From: Symbiodinium natans
Lineage: Eukaryota; Sar; Dinophyceae; Suessiales; Symbiodiniaceae
Assembly: GCA_905221605.1 (NCBI GenBank)
Contig: CAJNDS010000001.1
Span: 2,526,525-2,590,524 of the forward strand
Direction of reading: 5' to 3'
DNA: 64,000 nucleotides
Under the pieces are notes generated by a model. That model was not told the DNA's origin. It saw only the letters and a program-made list of their open reading frames with translations, and did no database searches. The position numbers were made by a program, and so were the translations under genes. Shown in pieces: positions 20,298 through 30,128 of this stretch. Numbering within the stretch: the first letter of the stretch is position 1; each line of letters begins with the position of its first letter.

Positions 20298-20452
20298 ACT
20301 GTTGGTGAAGGAATGGAATGAGGTACCCTATATACTCCCGTAAAGGGTATACATCTCTATATATATATATATATATATACATACATACATATATATATAT
20401 ATAGGGGCCCGAATTCCCTCCTTCCCTGCTAACCAACAGTAAGAGGAACGAA
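20298..20452. mobile_element. TIR element with AT-microsatellite centre
   Basis: Left end GACTTACTGTTGGTGAAGGA ATGGAATGAGG, right end CCCTCCTTCCCTGC TAACCAACAGTAAG, inverted with mismatches. The centre is (AT)n with ATAC. It ends immediately before the acceptor-like ACGAAG of the next coding island, so the element may be most of that intron. Confidence 0.6.
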
Positions 20453-20453
20453 G

Positions 20454-20501
20454 TGGGGCCAGCACGTGCGCCACATCATGGACGTCGTAACCGGGGTTGA
20501 G
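20454..20501 (+). CDS. candidate exon
   Basis: After AACGAAG: WGQHVRHIMDVVTGVE, open and coding-like, then telomere-like TTTAGGGTG. No domain recognised. Its position directly after the TIR element is notable. Confidence 0.4.
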
Positions 20502-20858
20502 GACCCTTAGGGGTTTAGGGTGTCTGGCTCTACACCCTAGACTCCCACACCCGAAGGCACTAAATCCCTAACCCCTAAGTCCCAAAGTCCCTATGTGCTT
20601 AAATCCGAAGCCCTAAACCCTAGACCCTAAGTCCCTGAACCCCGAAACCCTAAGATCCTAAGTCCCTAAGTCCCTAAACCCTAAATGCTAAACCCTATAC
20701 CCCTAAAGCCTAAACCCTAAACCCCTTAAGCCCCTCAAGCCCCTCAAGCCCCTCAAGCCCTTCAAGCCCCTAAACCCTAAACCCCAAACCCTAAACTCTA
20801 TACCCTATACCCTAAACCCTAAACCCTAAACCCTAAACCCTAAACCCTAAACCCTAAG

Positions 20859-20927
20859 CACCTGGAGGTCGTCCAGCTCCTCCTCGGCCACCCAGGCTTC
20901 CACCTGAACGATCCCGAGGCACAGCAG
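20859..20927 (+). CDS. ankyrin-repeat exon (23 codons)
   Basis: 69 bp, phase 0 on both sides: HLEVVQLLLGHPGFHLNDPE followed by AQQ. This is the second helix and loop of an ankyrin repeat. The acceptor is ACCCTAAG (the last C-strand telomeric unit with A to G) and the donor is CAG|GTTTAGGG (the first G-strand unit). Both splice sites are thus made of telomeric units; the cleanest case of the array-exon-array pattern. Confidence 0.75.
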
Positions 20928-21052
20928 GTTTAGGGTTTAGGGTCTAGGGTTTAGGGTTAGGGTTTTAGGGTTTTAGGGTTTAGGGTTTTAGGGTTTAGGG
21001 TTTAGGGTTTTAGGGTTTAGGGTTTAGGGTTTAGGGTTCAGGGGTTTAGGGC
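20928..21052 (+). repeat. TTTAGGG array with TTTTAGGG variants
   Basis: G-strand telomeric array starting at the donor of the preceding exon, with several TTTTAGGG units. Confidence 0.9.
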
Positions 21053-21897
21053 GTAGTGGCTGGGGGTTTCGGGTTTAGGGTCAAGGGTTGTTTGACACAC
21101 ACGCACACACCCTGTGTGTATATATATATATATGTTTATGTATATGGTCAGTTCTGGAAAATGATGTGCCCGTTTCGCCCTACATATAAGGAGCCGCCTT
21201 ATCACAGGAACCCCAAAAGGGAACTTAATTAAAGAAGTGACCAGAAAAAAACTACATATACACACACAAATACAATGGTTGACTTAAGGACGTAGGGGTT
21301 TCGCTATTAAAGGTTTTCGGCTTAGCATCGAAAAATTAGGGCTTGGCAGTGCGGGGCCTTCGGCTTTCGATGTTCTTAGTAGCCCAGCAGTAGCCGTTTG
21401 CCCTTTTGTTTGCTTCAAGTTTCCCTTATAAAGTAATGTCCGCAGAAAGAGTTCCCTTCTGATGATATGGTGAGTTTTGTTTCGTTACCATCTAGGTCGT
21501 CTGGCTTGGGGGTCCTGGGTTTTGCTTGTCGGTTTTCATGCTTCAGGTTTCGGGTTTAGAGTTTTTGGCCGTGTTGTTTTCTCGGCCTAGGGTTTGGTGT
21601 TCCCTAAACCCGAAACCCTAGATCCTAAAGCCCTGAACCCTGAACCCTGCCTACAGCCCGCCCGTCTTTGAGCTCGCAACGGCCGCAGGGATCTAATAGG
21701 GACACGAGTACCAGTGTGTGCTTGAGCACCACAACCCTAAACTCTAAACCCAAATTATATCCCTAGCCTACACCCTACACCCTAAACCCCGATCTCTAAA
21801 TAGATGCTCTGGAGGAGTCTGGGGGTTTATTGCTCAAACGTTTAGGTCCAGGACTTGCGGGGTTTCCCATATGAGGTTTAAGATCTACGGCCAGTTT

Positions 21898-22045
21898 GGG
21901 TTTAGGGTTTAGGGTTTAGGGTTTAGGGTTTAGGGTTTAGGGTTTAGGGTTTAGGGTTTAGGGTTTAGGGTTTAGGGTTTAGGGTTTAGGGTTTAGGGTT
22001 TAGGGTTTAGGGCTAGGGTTTAGGGTTCAGGGTTTAGGGTTTAAT
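21898..22045 (+). repeat. (TTTAGGG)n array
   Basis: About 20 units, mostly perfect, leading to an exon whose acceptor is CCGTCTAG. Confidence 0.95.
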
Positions 22046-22066
22046 TAGGGTCCTGCTTCCGTCTAG

Positions 22067-22130
22067 TGGCCCGGATCCACAGCAGGCCGGCGTGCTCCAT
22101 TGCGTTATGTCCAGGCGGGCTTCGTTGGTC
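22067..22130 (+). CDS. probable ankyrin-repeat exon
   Basis: After CCGTCTAG: GPDPQQAGVLHCVMSRRASL; AGVLHCVMSRRASLVD matches the first ankyrin helix (xGxTxLHxAxxxGxxxxV) loosely. It is followed by a perfect CCCTAAA array starting GACCC, implying a GA donor or a frame that ends there. Here the flanking strands are opposite to the usual order. Confidence 0.45.
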
Positions 22131-22137
22131 GACCCTA

Positions 22138-22200
22138 AACCCTAAACCCTAAACCCTAAACCCTAAACCCTAAACCCTAAACCCTAAACCCTAAACCCTG
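22138..22200 (-). repeat. (CCCTAAA)n array
   Basis: Nine perfect units directly after the preceding coding island. Confidence 0.95.
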
Positions 22201-22244
22201 GGGTGAAAGAACACGAGGGCACCCCTTAAGCGTCCTATCATAAC

Positions 22245-22361
22245 TAGGACCGGGAGTAGGCCCTTATGTCTTTTGTTTAGGGTTGGGGTTCCCTTAAGAA
22301 TCCCCTTAAAACCAAAAAGGGTACCCTTTTTATTCCTAGGTTACTCCCGGGTCTAGATAAG
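22245..22361. mobile_element. short TIR element, 'GTAGGCCC' family
   Basis: Left end CTAGGACCGGGAGTAGGCCC; right end GGTTACTCCCGGGTCTAG. About 16 bp of good inverted complementarity, the best-preserved ends in the family. Interior AAAAGGGTACCCTTTTT is palindromic. Confidence 0.8.
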
Positions 22362-23063
22362 GACTTCTCCAAAATCTAGAACAACCCCGCCCCGGTTCGC
22401 ATGCGGCACTAAGTTTCTTCCTTAGCACTTAACCAAACCCCAAACCCAAAACCCCAAACCCAAAACCCCAAACCCCAAACCCAAAACCCGAAACCCTAAA
22501 CCCAAAACCCCAAAGCCCTAAACCCTAAGCCCCAAACCCGAAACCTTGACCAGGTTGGGATGTCGGTGGCTCCTTGTGATCATCGCAGCTAACGCCAAGT
22601 GCTAAGTTCTAAACACCTAAAGCCCTGAAGCCCTGAACCTCAAACGCCGACAGCCCCCAAACCCTTTCAAGCCCTTCTACGGCTCTAAAGCCGTAAAGGT
22701 AACCCTAAACCCTAAACCCTAAACCCTGAACCCACTGAACCCCCTGAACCCCCTGAACCCTAAACCCTAAACCCTTTCCCCCAAAACCTAAACCTCAAAA
22801 GCTTAAAGCCCTAAACCTTGAAAGCCCACGACCGAAAGCATGAGCCATAAATGCCTCAACCTTAAGCCCTGAAGCGGTTTAAGGTTTAGGGCTTAGGGTT
22901 TAGGGTTCAGGGTTTAGGGTTTAGGCTTTAAAGGGTTTAGGGCTTAGGGCTTAGGGCTTAGGGTTTAGGGCTTAGGGTTTAGGGTTTAGGGTTTAGGGTT
23001 TAGGGTTTAGGGTTTAGGGTTTAGGGCTACCTGGAGCCCGAAGCCCCAAAGCCCGAGCCACAG

Positions 23064-23149
23064 GACGAAGCCCGACGCAGTTGAGATCTTCGCGTGGCTG
23101 CTGACCCAAGATGAGCTGGATGTGAACCTCCACCTTAAGGCGCGGTCAG
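23064..23149 (+). CDS. ankyrin-repeat exon
   Basis: After GCCACAG: frame DAVEIFAWLLTQDELDVNLH, an ankyrin helix and loop (VEIFxWLLxxxxLDVN), then LKARSG before the donor TCAG|GTGGTG and a TTTAGGG array. The phase starts with G. Confidence 0.7.
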
Positions 23150-23264
23150 GTGGTGTAGGGTTTAGGGTTTAGGGTTTAGGGTTTAGGGTTTAGGGTTTAG
23201 GGTTTAGGGTTTAGGGTTTGGTGGATGTAGGGTTTCAGGCGGCTTTTGGGGTTGAACGTGTGCC

Positions 23265-23385
23265 ATCAGGAGCCCTCATTCCCTTTACTTAGGGTTTAGG
23301 TTCCCTTATAAGCCCCTTTAAACCCAGAAAGGGCACCCTGTTTATTCCTAATTATAGGTTACTGGGCAGCCTAGACAAGGAACTG
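23265..23385. mobile_element. short TIR element, 'GTAGGCCC' family copy
   Basis: Contains TCATTCCCTTTACTTAGGG, GGTTCCCTTATAAGCCCC, AAAGGGCACCC and ends GGGCAGCCTAGACAAGG. Diverged left end. Confidence 0.6.
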
Positions 23386-23509
23386 CTTCAGAGCCTTCAG
23401 AACGGATTTAGCACAAGGACGGCGTTTGCGTCCCCTTTGCAGCTTTTAGTGATCGTCTAAAGAAGCCAACAGAAATCACGGCGTTAGGGTTTAGGGTTTA
23501 GGGTTAATT

Positions 23510-23610
23510 ACTTAGTAGCTGAATGAGGACACTTTACACCTTTTTGGGAGACTATAATCACCTATAGAACTGATGGTGTACACTTTTTGGGGGCTTATGA
23601 ACTCAGCAAC
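23510..23610. mobile_element. short TIR element, 'GTAGCTGAATGA' family
   Basis: Left end TTACTTAGTAGCTGAATGAG, right end TTATGAACTCAGCAACTAAG; imperfect inverted ends about 30 bp long (CTTAGTAGCTGAATGAG against CTTAGTTGCTGAGTTCAT). No homopolymer in the centre, unlike the copies at 17425 and 31665. Confidence 0.75.
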
Positions 23611-23814
23611 TAAGATTCTGTTGGAGGAAGGCCAACAACTTTGTGAACCACGGCTGAAGAACCCTAAACTAAACCCTAAACCCTAAACCCTAATCTCTAA
23701 ACAGCTGAAGAAGCGCACCCGTGTTGGCAACCAGCGCACTGCTTAAGGGAGTCATACTCGGACCCCTAAGGACGTATCCCTGAGAGGTTCCCTTAATATA
23801 CTCCTAGTAAGCAT

Positions 23815-24320
23815 TGACCCCGGGAAGTGGGTCCCCTTTTCCGGGGCGGCCGAAGACGAAATCCGAAGACGATATTTGAAGAATAAATTCGGTCCCGAAG
23901 GCGACATTCCGCGCACAGAGGCAAATTCGGTTTCACTGAACATGGGTTTGTCCGTTTTTTGGGGGGCCCAGTTTTAAGAAGGGCACACGGGTTGCACACC
24001 CGCGAAACATACCCCGAAACATACCCCCGTAACATACTCCGTAACACACCCCCACAACTGCAGGTAAAGTAGCTCATGATGCCGCGAAACATACCCGAAA
24101 CATACCCCCGAAACATACCCGCGAAACATACCCTGATCCCAACACCCCTCGCCCGCCCCCCCATTATCGAACAAACCCACGTCCTTCGGGGGCCGAATTG
24201 TGGCTTCAATGTTCAGTGAAACCGAATTGCCTCTTCGCGCGGAATATCGTGGGCCGAATTTCGTCTTCAAATATCGTCTTCGGATTTCGTCTTCGGCCCC
24301 CCGGAAAAGGGCGCCCACTG
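23815..24320. mobile_element. 500-bp inverted-repeat element with AAACATACCC repeats inside
   Basis: Arms of about 125 bp: the left has CCTTTTCCGGGGCGGCCGAA GACGAAATCCGAAGACGATA, the right has the complement TATCGTCTTCGGATTTCGTC TTCGGCCCCCCGGAAAAGG. The interior (23995-24140) is a short tandem repeat of CGAAACATACCC units in two blocks separated by an unrelated 50 bp. Open frames on the minus strand cross the arms but show no domain. Confidence 0.85.
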
Positions 24321-24419
24321 TGACATTTCTTCTGTGTTCCTTATGCTGCTTTCTGCTTTCCTTACAGTCTCTTCTGCTTCCATATCCTTTTCTGTTTTTT
24401 CAAAGCCACCAAACAGTGA

Positions 24420-24505
24420 AATAATTCTTCCTTATAAGGTCAATGTAGGGATTAATTGTTCTTTGTTTTTTGTCCGAGTCTTAAGCAAGTAGTAGTCTTC
24501 AAGAG
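24420..24505. mobile_element. short element, 'CTTAAGCAAGTAGTAG' family
   Basis: ATTCTTCCTTATAAGGTCAA, a T-rich centre and GAGTCTTAAGCAAGTAGTAG. Relatives: 27760-27810, 29460-29575, 42840-42930, 52055-52160; the last shows both inverted ends (GAATTGCTTAAGAACCCC and GGGGTTCTTGAGCAAAT). Confidence 0.5.
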
Positions 24506-24752
24506 TAAGGCCCAAACCCCTAAACTAAAGTCTGAACCCGACATCCAGCCTGGGCCCCGATGCTTCCCAAGCCCCTAAGCCCCAAACAAGAACGCCCCAA
24601 GAACCCTGAGCAAGCCCCTTAATCCTACATCCTAAACCCTCAACCCTATATCCTAAATCCTAAACCCTAAATCCTAAACCCTAAATCCTAAACCCTAAAC
24701 CCTAAACCCTAAACCCTAAACCCCTAAACCCTAGATTCCTAAATCCCTTCAG

Positions 24753-24841
24753 GGCACTGGGGCCACTGCTTTGCACCATGCAGCGATGACCGACTCCCTG
24801 TGCATTGAGATTGGGCAGACGGAGCCTGCAATGAAACCAGG
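24753..24841 (+). CDS. ankyrin-repeat exon
   Basis: After AAATCCCTTCAG: GTGATALHHAAMTDSLCIEI, the canonical GxTALHxAA start of an ankyrin repeat, then GQTEPAMK and the donor CCAGG|GTTTAGGG. C-strand array upstream, G-strand array downstream. Confidence 0.75.
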
Positions 24842-25011
24842 GTTTAGGGTTTAGGGTTTAGGGTTTAGGGGTATCTCCAGAAAGTTGGAGTATGGTTATA
24901 GCTGGGATTCCCTTTAGTATACCTTTTGGGGTATGGGAATAAGGATGTTCCAGCTTTTTGGAGTGTGCTGCAGGGTGTGGGGCGTTCAACGCCCTAAACC
25001 TTAACCACGAG

Positions 25012-25069
25012 TTGGACTTGTTGCCGGAGGTGTCAACGATTCAGGGCCCCAACCTTCTCAGCGGTTCAT
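25012..25069 (+). CDS. candidate exon
   Basis: After AACCACGAG the frame LDLLPEVSTIQGPNLLSGS is open and coding-like, followed by CAT|GTAGGGTTTAGGG. No domain recognised. Confidence 0.4.
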
Positions 25070-26079
25070 GTAGGGTTTAGGGTTTAGGGTTTAGGGTTTA
25101 GGGGCCTTAATCCCAAACCCTAAACCTTAAACCCCAAACCCGTTTCAACGAGGGCAGCCACATGCACGTGTCTTTGGGTGACAGCAAAGCTTCAGTTTGA
25201 GTTCGAGAGGTACCAGTTTCCCAGGGTTGGCGGGAGCTCTGCGAGGGTTACGCAGCAAAGATGGAGTGTTTAACATCTTTAAACCCTAAACCCTAAACCC
25301 TAAACCCTAAACCTAAACCCTAAACCCTAAACCCTCTACTTTGCGCTTGAAGGTTTGCTTGTTCATTAGAACCCCGAGAGGCCAACGAACCCCTTTATAG
25401 CTGCCAACGCGCGTCCTGGAGGTCCCGATTTCCCTATCTGTTTGGCCTCAGTCAAAGGGAAGCGCCACAAAAGAACTCCGAGAATCAGGGCTATTTTTTT
25501 GTCAGGGACGAAGAAAGGGACGTACCCTAAATCATCAACCTTAAAGCTTCCTGTTTAGGGTTTAGGATTTAGGGTTTAGGGTTTAGTGGCCTGTGTTAAA
25601 CTTTGGGAATCGTCTCCTGGCGACCCATGGTTACGAACAAGCCCCCTTGAACCTCTTGTGGGTTCTGGGTTCTTCTTGGGTAGGTTTGGGGCCCCTATGG
25701 AAATTAAGCTGTTATGGGTTTATAAGAATTATGCAGGGAATTGCGGGCACTAAAACTTACGGATGTTTCAAAATCCCCTGTCTTGGATTCTTTACAAGCA
25801 GCTGAAGCGACAGAAGGAAGGATACAATCGTTGTACTGCGGTTACAGAACCCTAAGCCCTAAAAACCCTCAGCTAGTAGCCGAACTGCAAATTTACAAGA
25901 ATTTACGGGACTGGGGCTCGGGTCTACAGACCGTTTAGGTTTCCGGACATTCGAGGTTCCGCAAATGAACCTCCAAAGAACCCACCCTAAACCCTAAGCC
26001 CTAAACCCCTAAACCATAAACCCTAAGCCCTCAACCCTATTTACCCCAAACCCTGATCCCGAAGGGTATGCAAGACCAG

Positions 26080-26134
26080 TCACTGAGGAGAGGGGGGTGA
26101 AAACCGCCAACGCCCAGCGGCAGGCCCTCGTTTC
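26080..26134 (+). CDS. candidate exon
   Basis: After CAAGACCAG: TEERGVKTANAQRQALVS, then the donor TTTC|GTTTAGGG. Found because it sits between a CCCTAAA and a TTTAGGG array. No domain certain. Confidence 0.4.
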
Positions 26135-26217
26135 GTTTAGGGTTTAGGGTTAACCCTAAACCCTAAACCCCAAACCCTAGACCCTAAACCGCCCGAGGCT
26201 CAATCGATGCCCTGAAG

Positions 26218-26287
26218 CCTAGCCCAAGCCTAGCCCCGGCCTTGCCTGCGGCGGGGACTTCGTCCAATGAGCGCTTTATGTTCTGCG
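26218..26287 (+). CDS. candidate exon
   Basis: After ATGCCCTGAAG: open frame ending LPAAGTSSNERFMFC and the donor TGCG|GTTTAGGG. C-strand array before, G-strand after. No domain recognised. Confidence 0.4.
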
Positions 26288-26661
26288 GTTTAGGGTTTAG
26301 GGTTTCGGGTTTAGGGTTTCGGGTTTAGGGTTTAGGGTTTAGGGTAGCTGGGGTACGCAAAGGTTTACAAGCTGGGCTTCAAGGTTTGCACGTGCTTGGG
26401 GCTTGCAATTCATGGAATAGATGCCTAGGGAGCCTTAGGGAAGCTTAGGGAGCCTCAGGGAGTAGTGGGGAGGCTTGGGGAACCTTGGGTTGGATAACCC
26501 CGGGTCCCCCTCCCTTAAGAACCCTGTAATTAGAAACCCAAACCTCCTACACCCTGAACCCCCCCAAACCCCTCCTAAAATGATTCATGCTGCCAGGTGG
26601 AGCCCTAAAACCCTAAACCCCTAACCCCTGCACCCGAAACCCTAATCACCCATGCTGCCAG

Positions 26662-26739
26662 GTGAAGATGCTGCAGATGCTCTTGCAGCGCCCAGATCTG
26701 GATGTGAATGCTGTGGACTCCGAAGGCTTCTTCTTTTTG
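26662..26739 (+). CDS. ankyrin-repeat exon
   Basis: After CATGCTGCCAG: VKMLQMLLQRPDLDVNAVDS then EGFF; helix two and beta-hairpin of an ankyrin repeat (LLQRPDLDVNAVDxxG). The donor TTG|GTTTAGGG opens a telomeric array. The acceptor word CATGCTGCCAGGTG is duplicated 75 bp upstream (26588), leaving a decoy acceptor. Confidence 0.75.
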
Positions 26740-26844
26740 GTTTAGGGTGTAGGGTTTAGGGTTTAGGGTTTAGTTTTTTCACGAGTTTTACGAAGGCTGT
26801 GCAAGGGTTTCCTTGCGATTGATGTGATATATACACATGTGCAA

Positions 26845-26930
26845 CATACATACATACATACATCCATACATACATACATACATACATGCATGCATGCATG
26901 CATGCATGCATGCATGCATACACACACATA
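26845..26930. repeat. (ACAT)n/(GCAT)n microsatellite
   Basis: ACATACAT then GCATGCAT tandem tetranucleotides; a (GAT)n-rich stretch follows at 26960-27003. Both strands are open through it; not genes. Confidence 0.9.
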
Positions 26931-28041
26931 TAGCATATTTGGTGCAACAAGGTTGATGGTGTTGATGACGATGACTATGACGATGATGATGGTGATGATG
27001 ATGATAACATCACAACCTACCAGTCTATGATTTCATACTCACGTCCTTTCTTTATGGCAGTATCACAAGTGTACGTCGGATGTCCTATGGCTTGTATATC
27101 CATCCAATGTTTCTGGGCCTAAACCCTAAACCCTAAACCCTAAACCCTAAACCCTAAACGGAGGGGAAGATGAAGCCTTTGTGAACCCTAAACCCTAAAC
27201 CCTAAACCCTAAAACCCTAAACCCTAAACCCTAAACCCTAAGCCCTCTAGACCCTGCAACGTCTCTAAACCCTCGCACGCCTACAGCCCTGGTAAGGCCT
27301 CTAAATCTTCTAAAAACCATGCACACCCCAAGAAAGAATGAAAAAAAAAAACCTCTAAACCCTCCAAGACCCTAAAATTTCGGTTGGGCTCTTGAGCTGG
27401 GGCCTCCGAAAATGGGGAGGTACCCTTTCTGGGGGTTCCTATAAAAAGGATGATACTACTTCGGGGCTAGACTAAGGGTCCCCCTATTTTGGGAGATACC
27501 CAGCTCGACTCGGATCAACAGCTACCTATGTCCCTGAAGCCGCCATGCAATCTTCGGCTCGATTCTAGGGAACTTTGTCATAGTTGGGTAGCATGTTACA
27601 GTTTAAGGGTGCCCTAAACCCTAAACCCTCAACGCTAAACCCTAAACCCTAAACGCTAAACCCTAAACCCAATCAGGAATAGACATTTAGTTTTTCAGTA
27701 CTATCCCAACCATGAACTCGGGAAGTCGGGAGCCACTTGTATACAATCCTTTGTCTACTACTATTTGCTTGAGAACCCCCGAGAAAAAATGACAGAAAGT
27801 TGCCCCGACCTTTGCCCTTTTCAGGAAGAATATGTTTCAGATTTGTGGGGGGGGGGGGGTTCTGAAGCATATTTAGATTGTAGTTTATGAGCCAGGAATC
27901 CATACCCTTAAATCCATGGTCCATGCTCCACCCTTCCAGAACCTACTTACTCTTGTTGTAAGGTCCATCTACGTGTCATGTCATATAGGAAGTGAGCTCC
28001 AGCCAGAGCCTGCACGCAAGTCGGTCCTTCATCCGCAAGCA

Positions 28042-29052
28042 ATGAAGCGCAAAATCTCTGACCTCTCTGTCAAGTTATACTGCGTGTATGGAGCATTTCA
28101 GGTGAGGAGCTCTCTGCCAGACCCGTGGAGGAGTTGAGCGACGTGCCGGCACTGAAGCGAGAGTTGCAACACCTGTGGGGGAAGCCTCGGTTTCAACAGA
28201 GGCTCTTGCATGAGGGGACCAGCCTGGCTGATGACTTCCAGCTGGCCGTACCTGAGCCGCCACTGGACTTGCAGTTGCTCCTCGTACCCTTGTGCAGCCT
28301 TTCGGGGGAGCAAGCGATGGCACTCAACTCGGCCGCTTTGCGTGGAGATGTGCAAAGGGTCGAGGAGTTGCTGCAACGACCACAGGATCCGAACTGGACC
28401 CCGGACGAGGCTCCCGATTGGAGCGAGGATCAGTTGGATGCGGGGATGGAGGTTTAGGGTTTAGGGTTTAGGGTTTAGGGTTTAGGGTTTAGGGGAGACT
28501 CAGGAGTATGGGACGCTGCCACTTTTTCTCGCAGCCGGCGAGGGCCACGTCGAAGGCCGACCTTGAGGCTCTCTCTCTGGTGCATGTGGCTCCCAGGGTG
28601 CCGGGAATCTCGAAACCGTCAAGTTGCTTCTGGATGCCAGGGCCGAGCTCAACTGTCAACCAGGAACATGTGACGCAAGATCTTGGCCTATTGCGGAAGC
28701 ATCTGGGGCAGGCCTCATGGATGTCGTACGCTTCCTGTTGGAGAAAGAGGCCAGTGCCGTCGGCGATTTTTCTGAGGCACGCGGGCGAGCTGTTCTGGAA
28801 GCTTCCAGACATTCAGGCGCACCTGCGGGAATCATGCGTTTGCTCTTGAGCGCAAGAGCCGGCACGGAGGCCGTCAAGGATTGCGACGCATGTCGAACCC
28901 CTCTTTGCTGGGCAGCCATCCACGGCGACCTGGGAATGGCCAGCTTGCTTCTCGAAGGTGGGGCTGACAGGCAGCACCGGAGCGAGAACGGAAAGCCTTG
29001 CGAACTAGCTCGGGCAGGGGGCCATCTGGAAGTCGCGCGGCTGCTGGAGTAG
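28042..29052 (+). pseudogene. ubiquitin-like/ankyrin protein, compact gene with frameshifts
   Basis: From ATG 28042 the frame reads SDLSVKLYCV, shifts near 28085-28098, then SGEELSARPVEELSD and RFQQRLLHEG: the ubiquitin-like start known from dinoflagellate ankyrin proteins. Ankyrin repeats follow: ALNSAALRGDVQRVEELL, then (after the intron 28452-28503) YGTLPLFLAAGEGHVE, ADLEALSLVHVAPRV, GNLETVKLLLDARAELN, LCWAAIHGDLGMASLLLEGG and GGHLEVARLLE, with TAG at 29050. Two more frameshifts (about 28555 and 28601) compensate each other. The three indels mean a pseudogene or sequencing errors; the family call is firm. Unlike its split neighbours it has only one intron, as expected of a retrocopy. Confidence 0.8.
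28452..28503 (+). other. 52-bp intron made of TTTAGGG repeats
   Basis: Sequence GTTTAGGG repeated about six times, then GGGAGACTCAG. It starts GT, ends AG and is phase 0. The frame before it (ending DQLDAGME) would stop at once in TTTAG, whereas joining 28451 to 28504 resumes in a proper ankyrin helix (EYGTLPLFLAAGEGH). This is the best single piece of evidence in the window that a telomeric array is removed as an intron. Confidence 0.75.
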
Positions 29053-29854
29053 AACACGCCATGCTTCCAGCAGCGAACGAGAAGACCGGGGTCCAGTGCC
29101 TGAGTGATTCTTTCCGGAAAATAGGCCCAAACGTTGCCAGCTCCACCTCCACCCGTCAGACTTCAAAGGCCCTAACCCAACGTTTACCCCAATTACCCAA
29201 GTTTCGGGTGGTTTAGGGGCAATCTTTACCAAACCTTATCTTGCAAGGGAGGGGTTTATAACCGAAGCAAGAACCAGGGTTTAGGCTGTTTCAAGTGTAA
29301 AGAGGTCTTAAAACCCCCCAACCCTAAACCCTAAACTCAAAGCCCTCAACCCTATTCCCTACTTACCATGAGCCTCCACGTGCTTCATATCAACCAGAAG
29401 CACGGTGGAGTTTTTCGCTTGCCGGGGGAAACACGGTGGGAACCTCAACCGCTAACACAACCATTTGCTTCAGAACACCCCAAGAAATGAAGATGATAAT
29501 CTCCACATTTGCGTTCTTAGGAAGGTTTCGTGTTTTTTTGGGGGATTCTTAAGCAAGTAGTAGTTAGTACTAACATGGTCTAACCTTAGGCCCTACGGAA
29601 TCCTGTTCGGATATTTGGACTTGATTCCGGCTGAAGCGTGGAAGTGTGCTAAACCCTAAACCCTAAACCCTAAAACTCTAAAGCCTAAACCGTCGGGTCC
29701 GGGATGGAAGGCGCCTTTTTGCAACTGTGGGCTCTACCTCAAAAGAAAGGACGGTTAGGTTTGAGGGTTTAGGGTGTGGGGTTCGGGGTTTAGGGTTCGG
29801 GGTTTAGGGTTTGGGGTTTAGGGTTTAGGGTTTAGGGTCCATCTTCCCTCCCGA

Positions 29855-29919
29855 GCTCATGTCCAAACAAGAAGCCTTCACGAGCATCAATGAGCCTGAA
29901 GCGGCCCTGATTTTCCGTA
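29855..29919 (+). CDS. candidate exon
   Basis: Frame PPELMSKQEAFTSINEPEAA, then LIF and GTAGGGTTTGGGG as donor. It lies between two TTTAGGG arrays; coding-like, no domain. Confidence 0.35.
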
Positions 29920-30071
29920 GGGTTTGGGGGTTTGGGGTTTAGGGTTTAGGGTTTAGGGTTTAGGGTTTAGGGTTGAGTTTAGGGTTTAGGGTTTTAGGGT
30001 TTAGAAATGAGGGTTTTCTGATTTTTTTGGGGTGCCTCGGGTTTTCTGTCCTGTGGCACTCCACTCCTCAG

Positions 30072-30128
30072 AATCCGATAGGCGCCACGGCCCTTCATTC
30101 CTATGCCTTCGCTGGGCGACTGGATGTG
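30072..30128 (+). CDS. ankyrin-repeat exon (19 codons)
   Basis: 57 bp in phase 0: NPIGATALHSYAFAGRLDV between acceptor CTCCTCAG and donor GATGTG|GTCCCT. GATALHxxAxxGRLDV is the classic ankyrin first helix, cut just before the second helix. Flanked by TTTAGGG arrays on both sides. Confidence 0.7.

Noticed and set aside
28085-28101. A 16-18 bp mini-intron explaining the first frameshift
   Set aside because: Removing GTATGG...TTTCAG or GTGTATGG...CAG does not restore the SGEEL frame; a one-base indel does.
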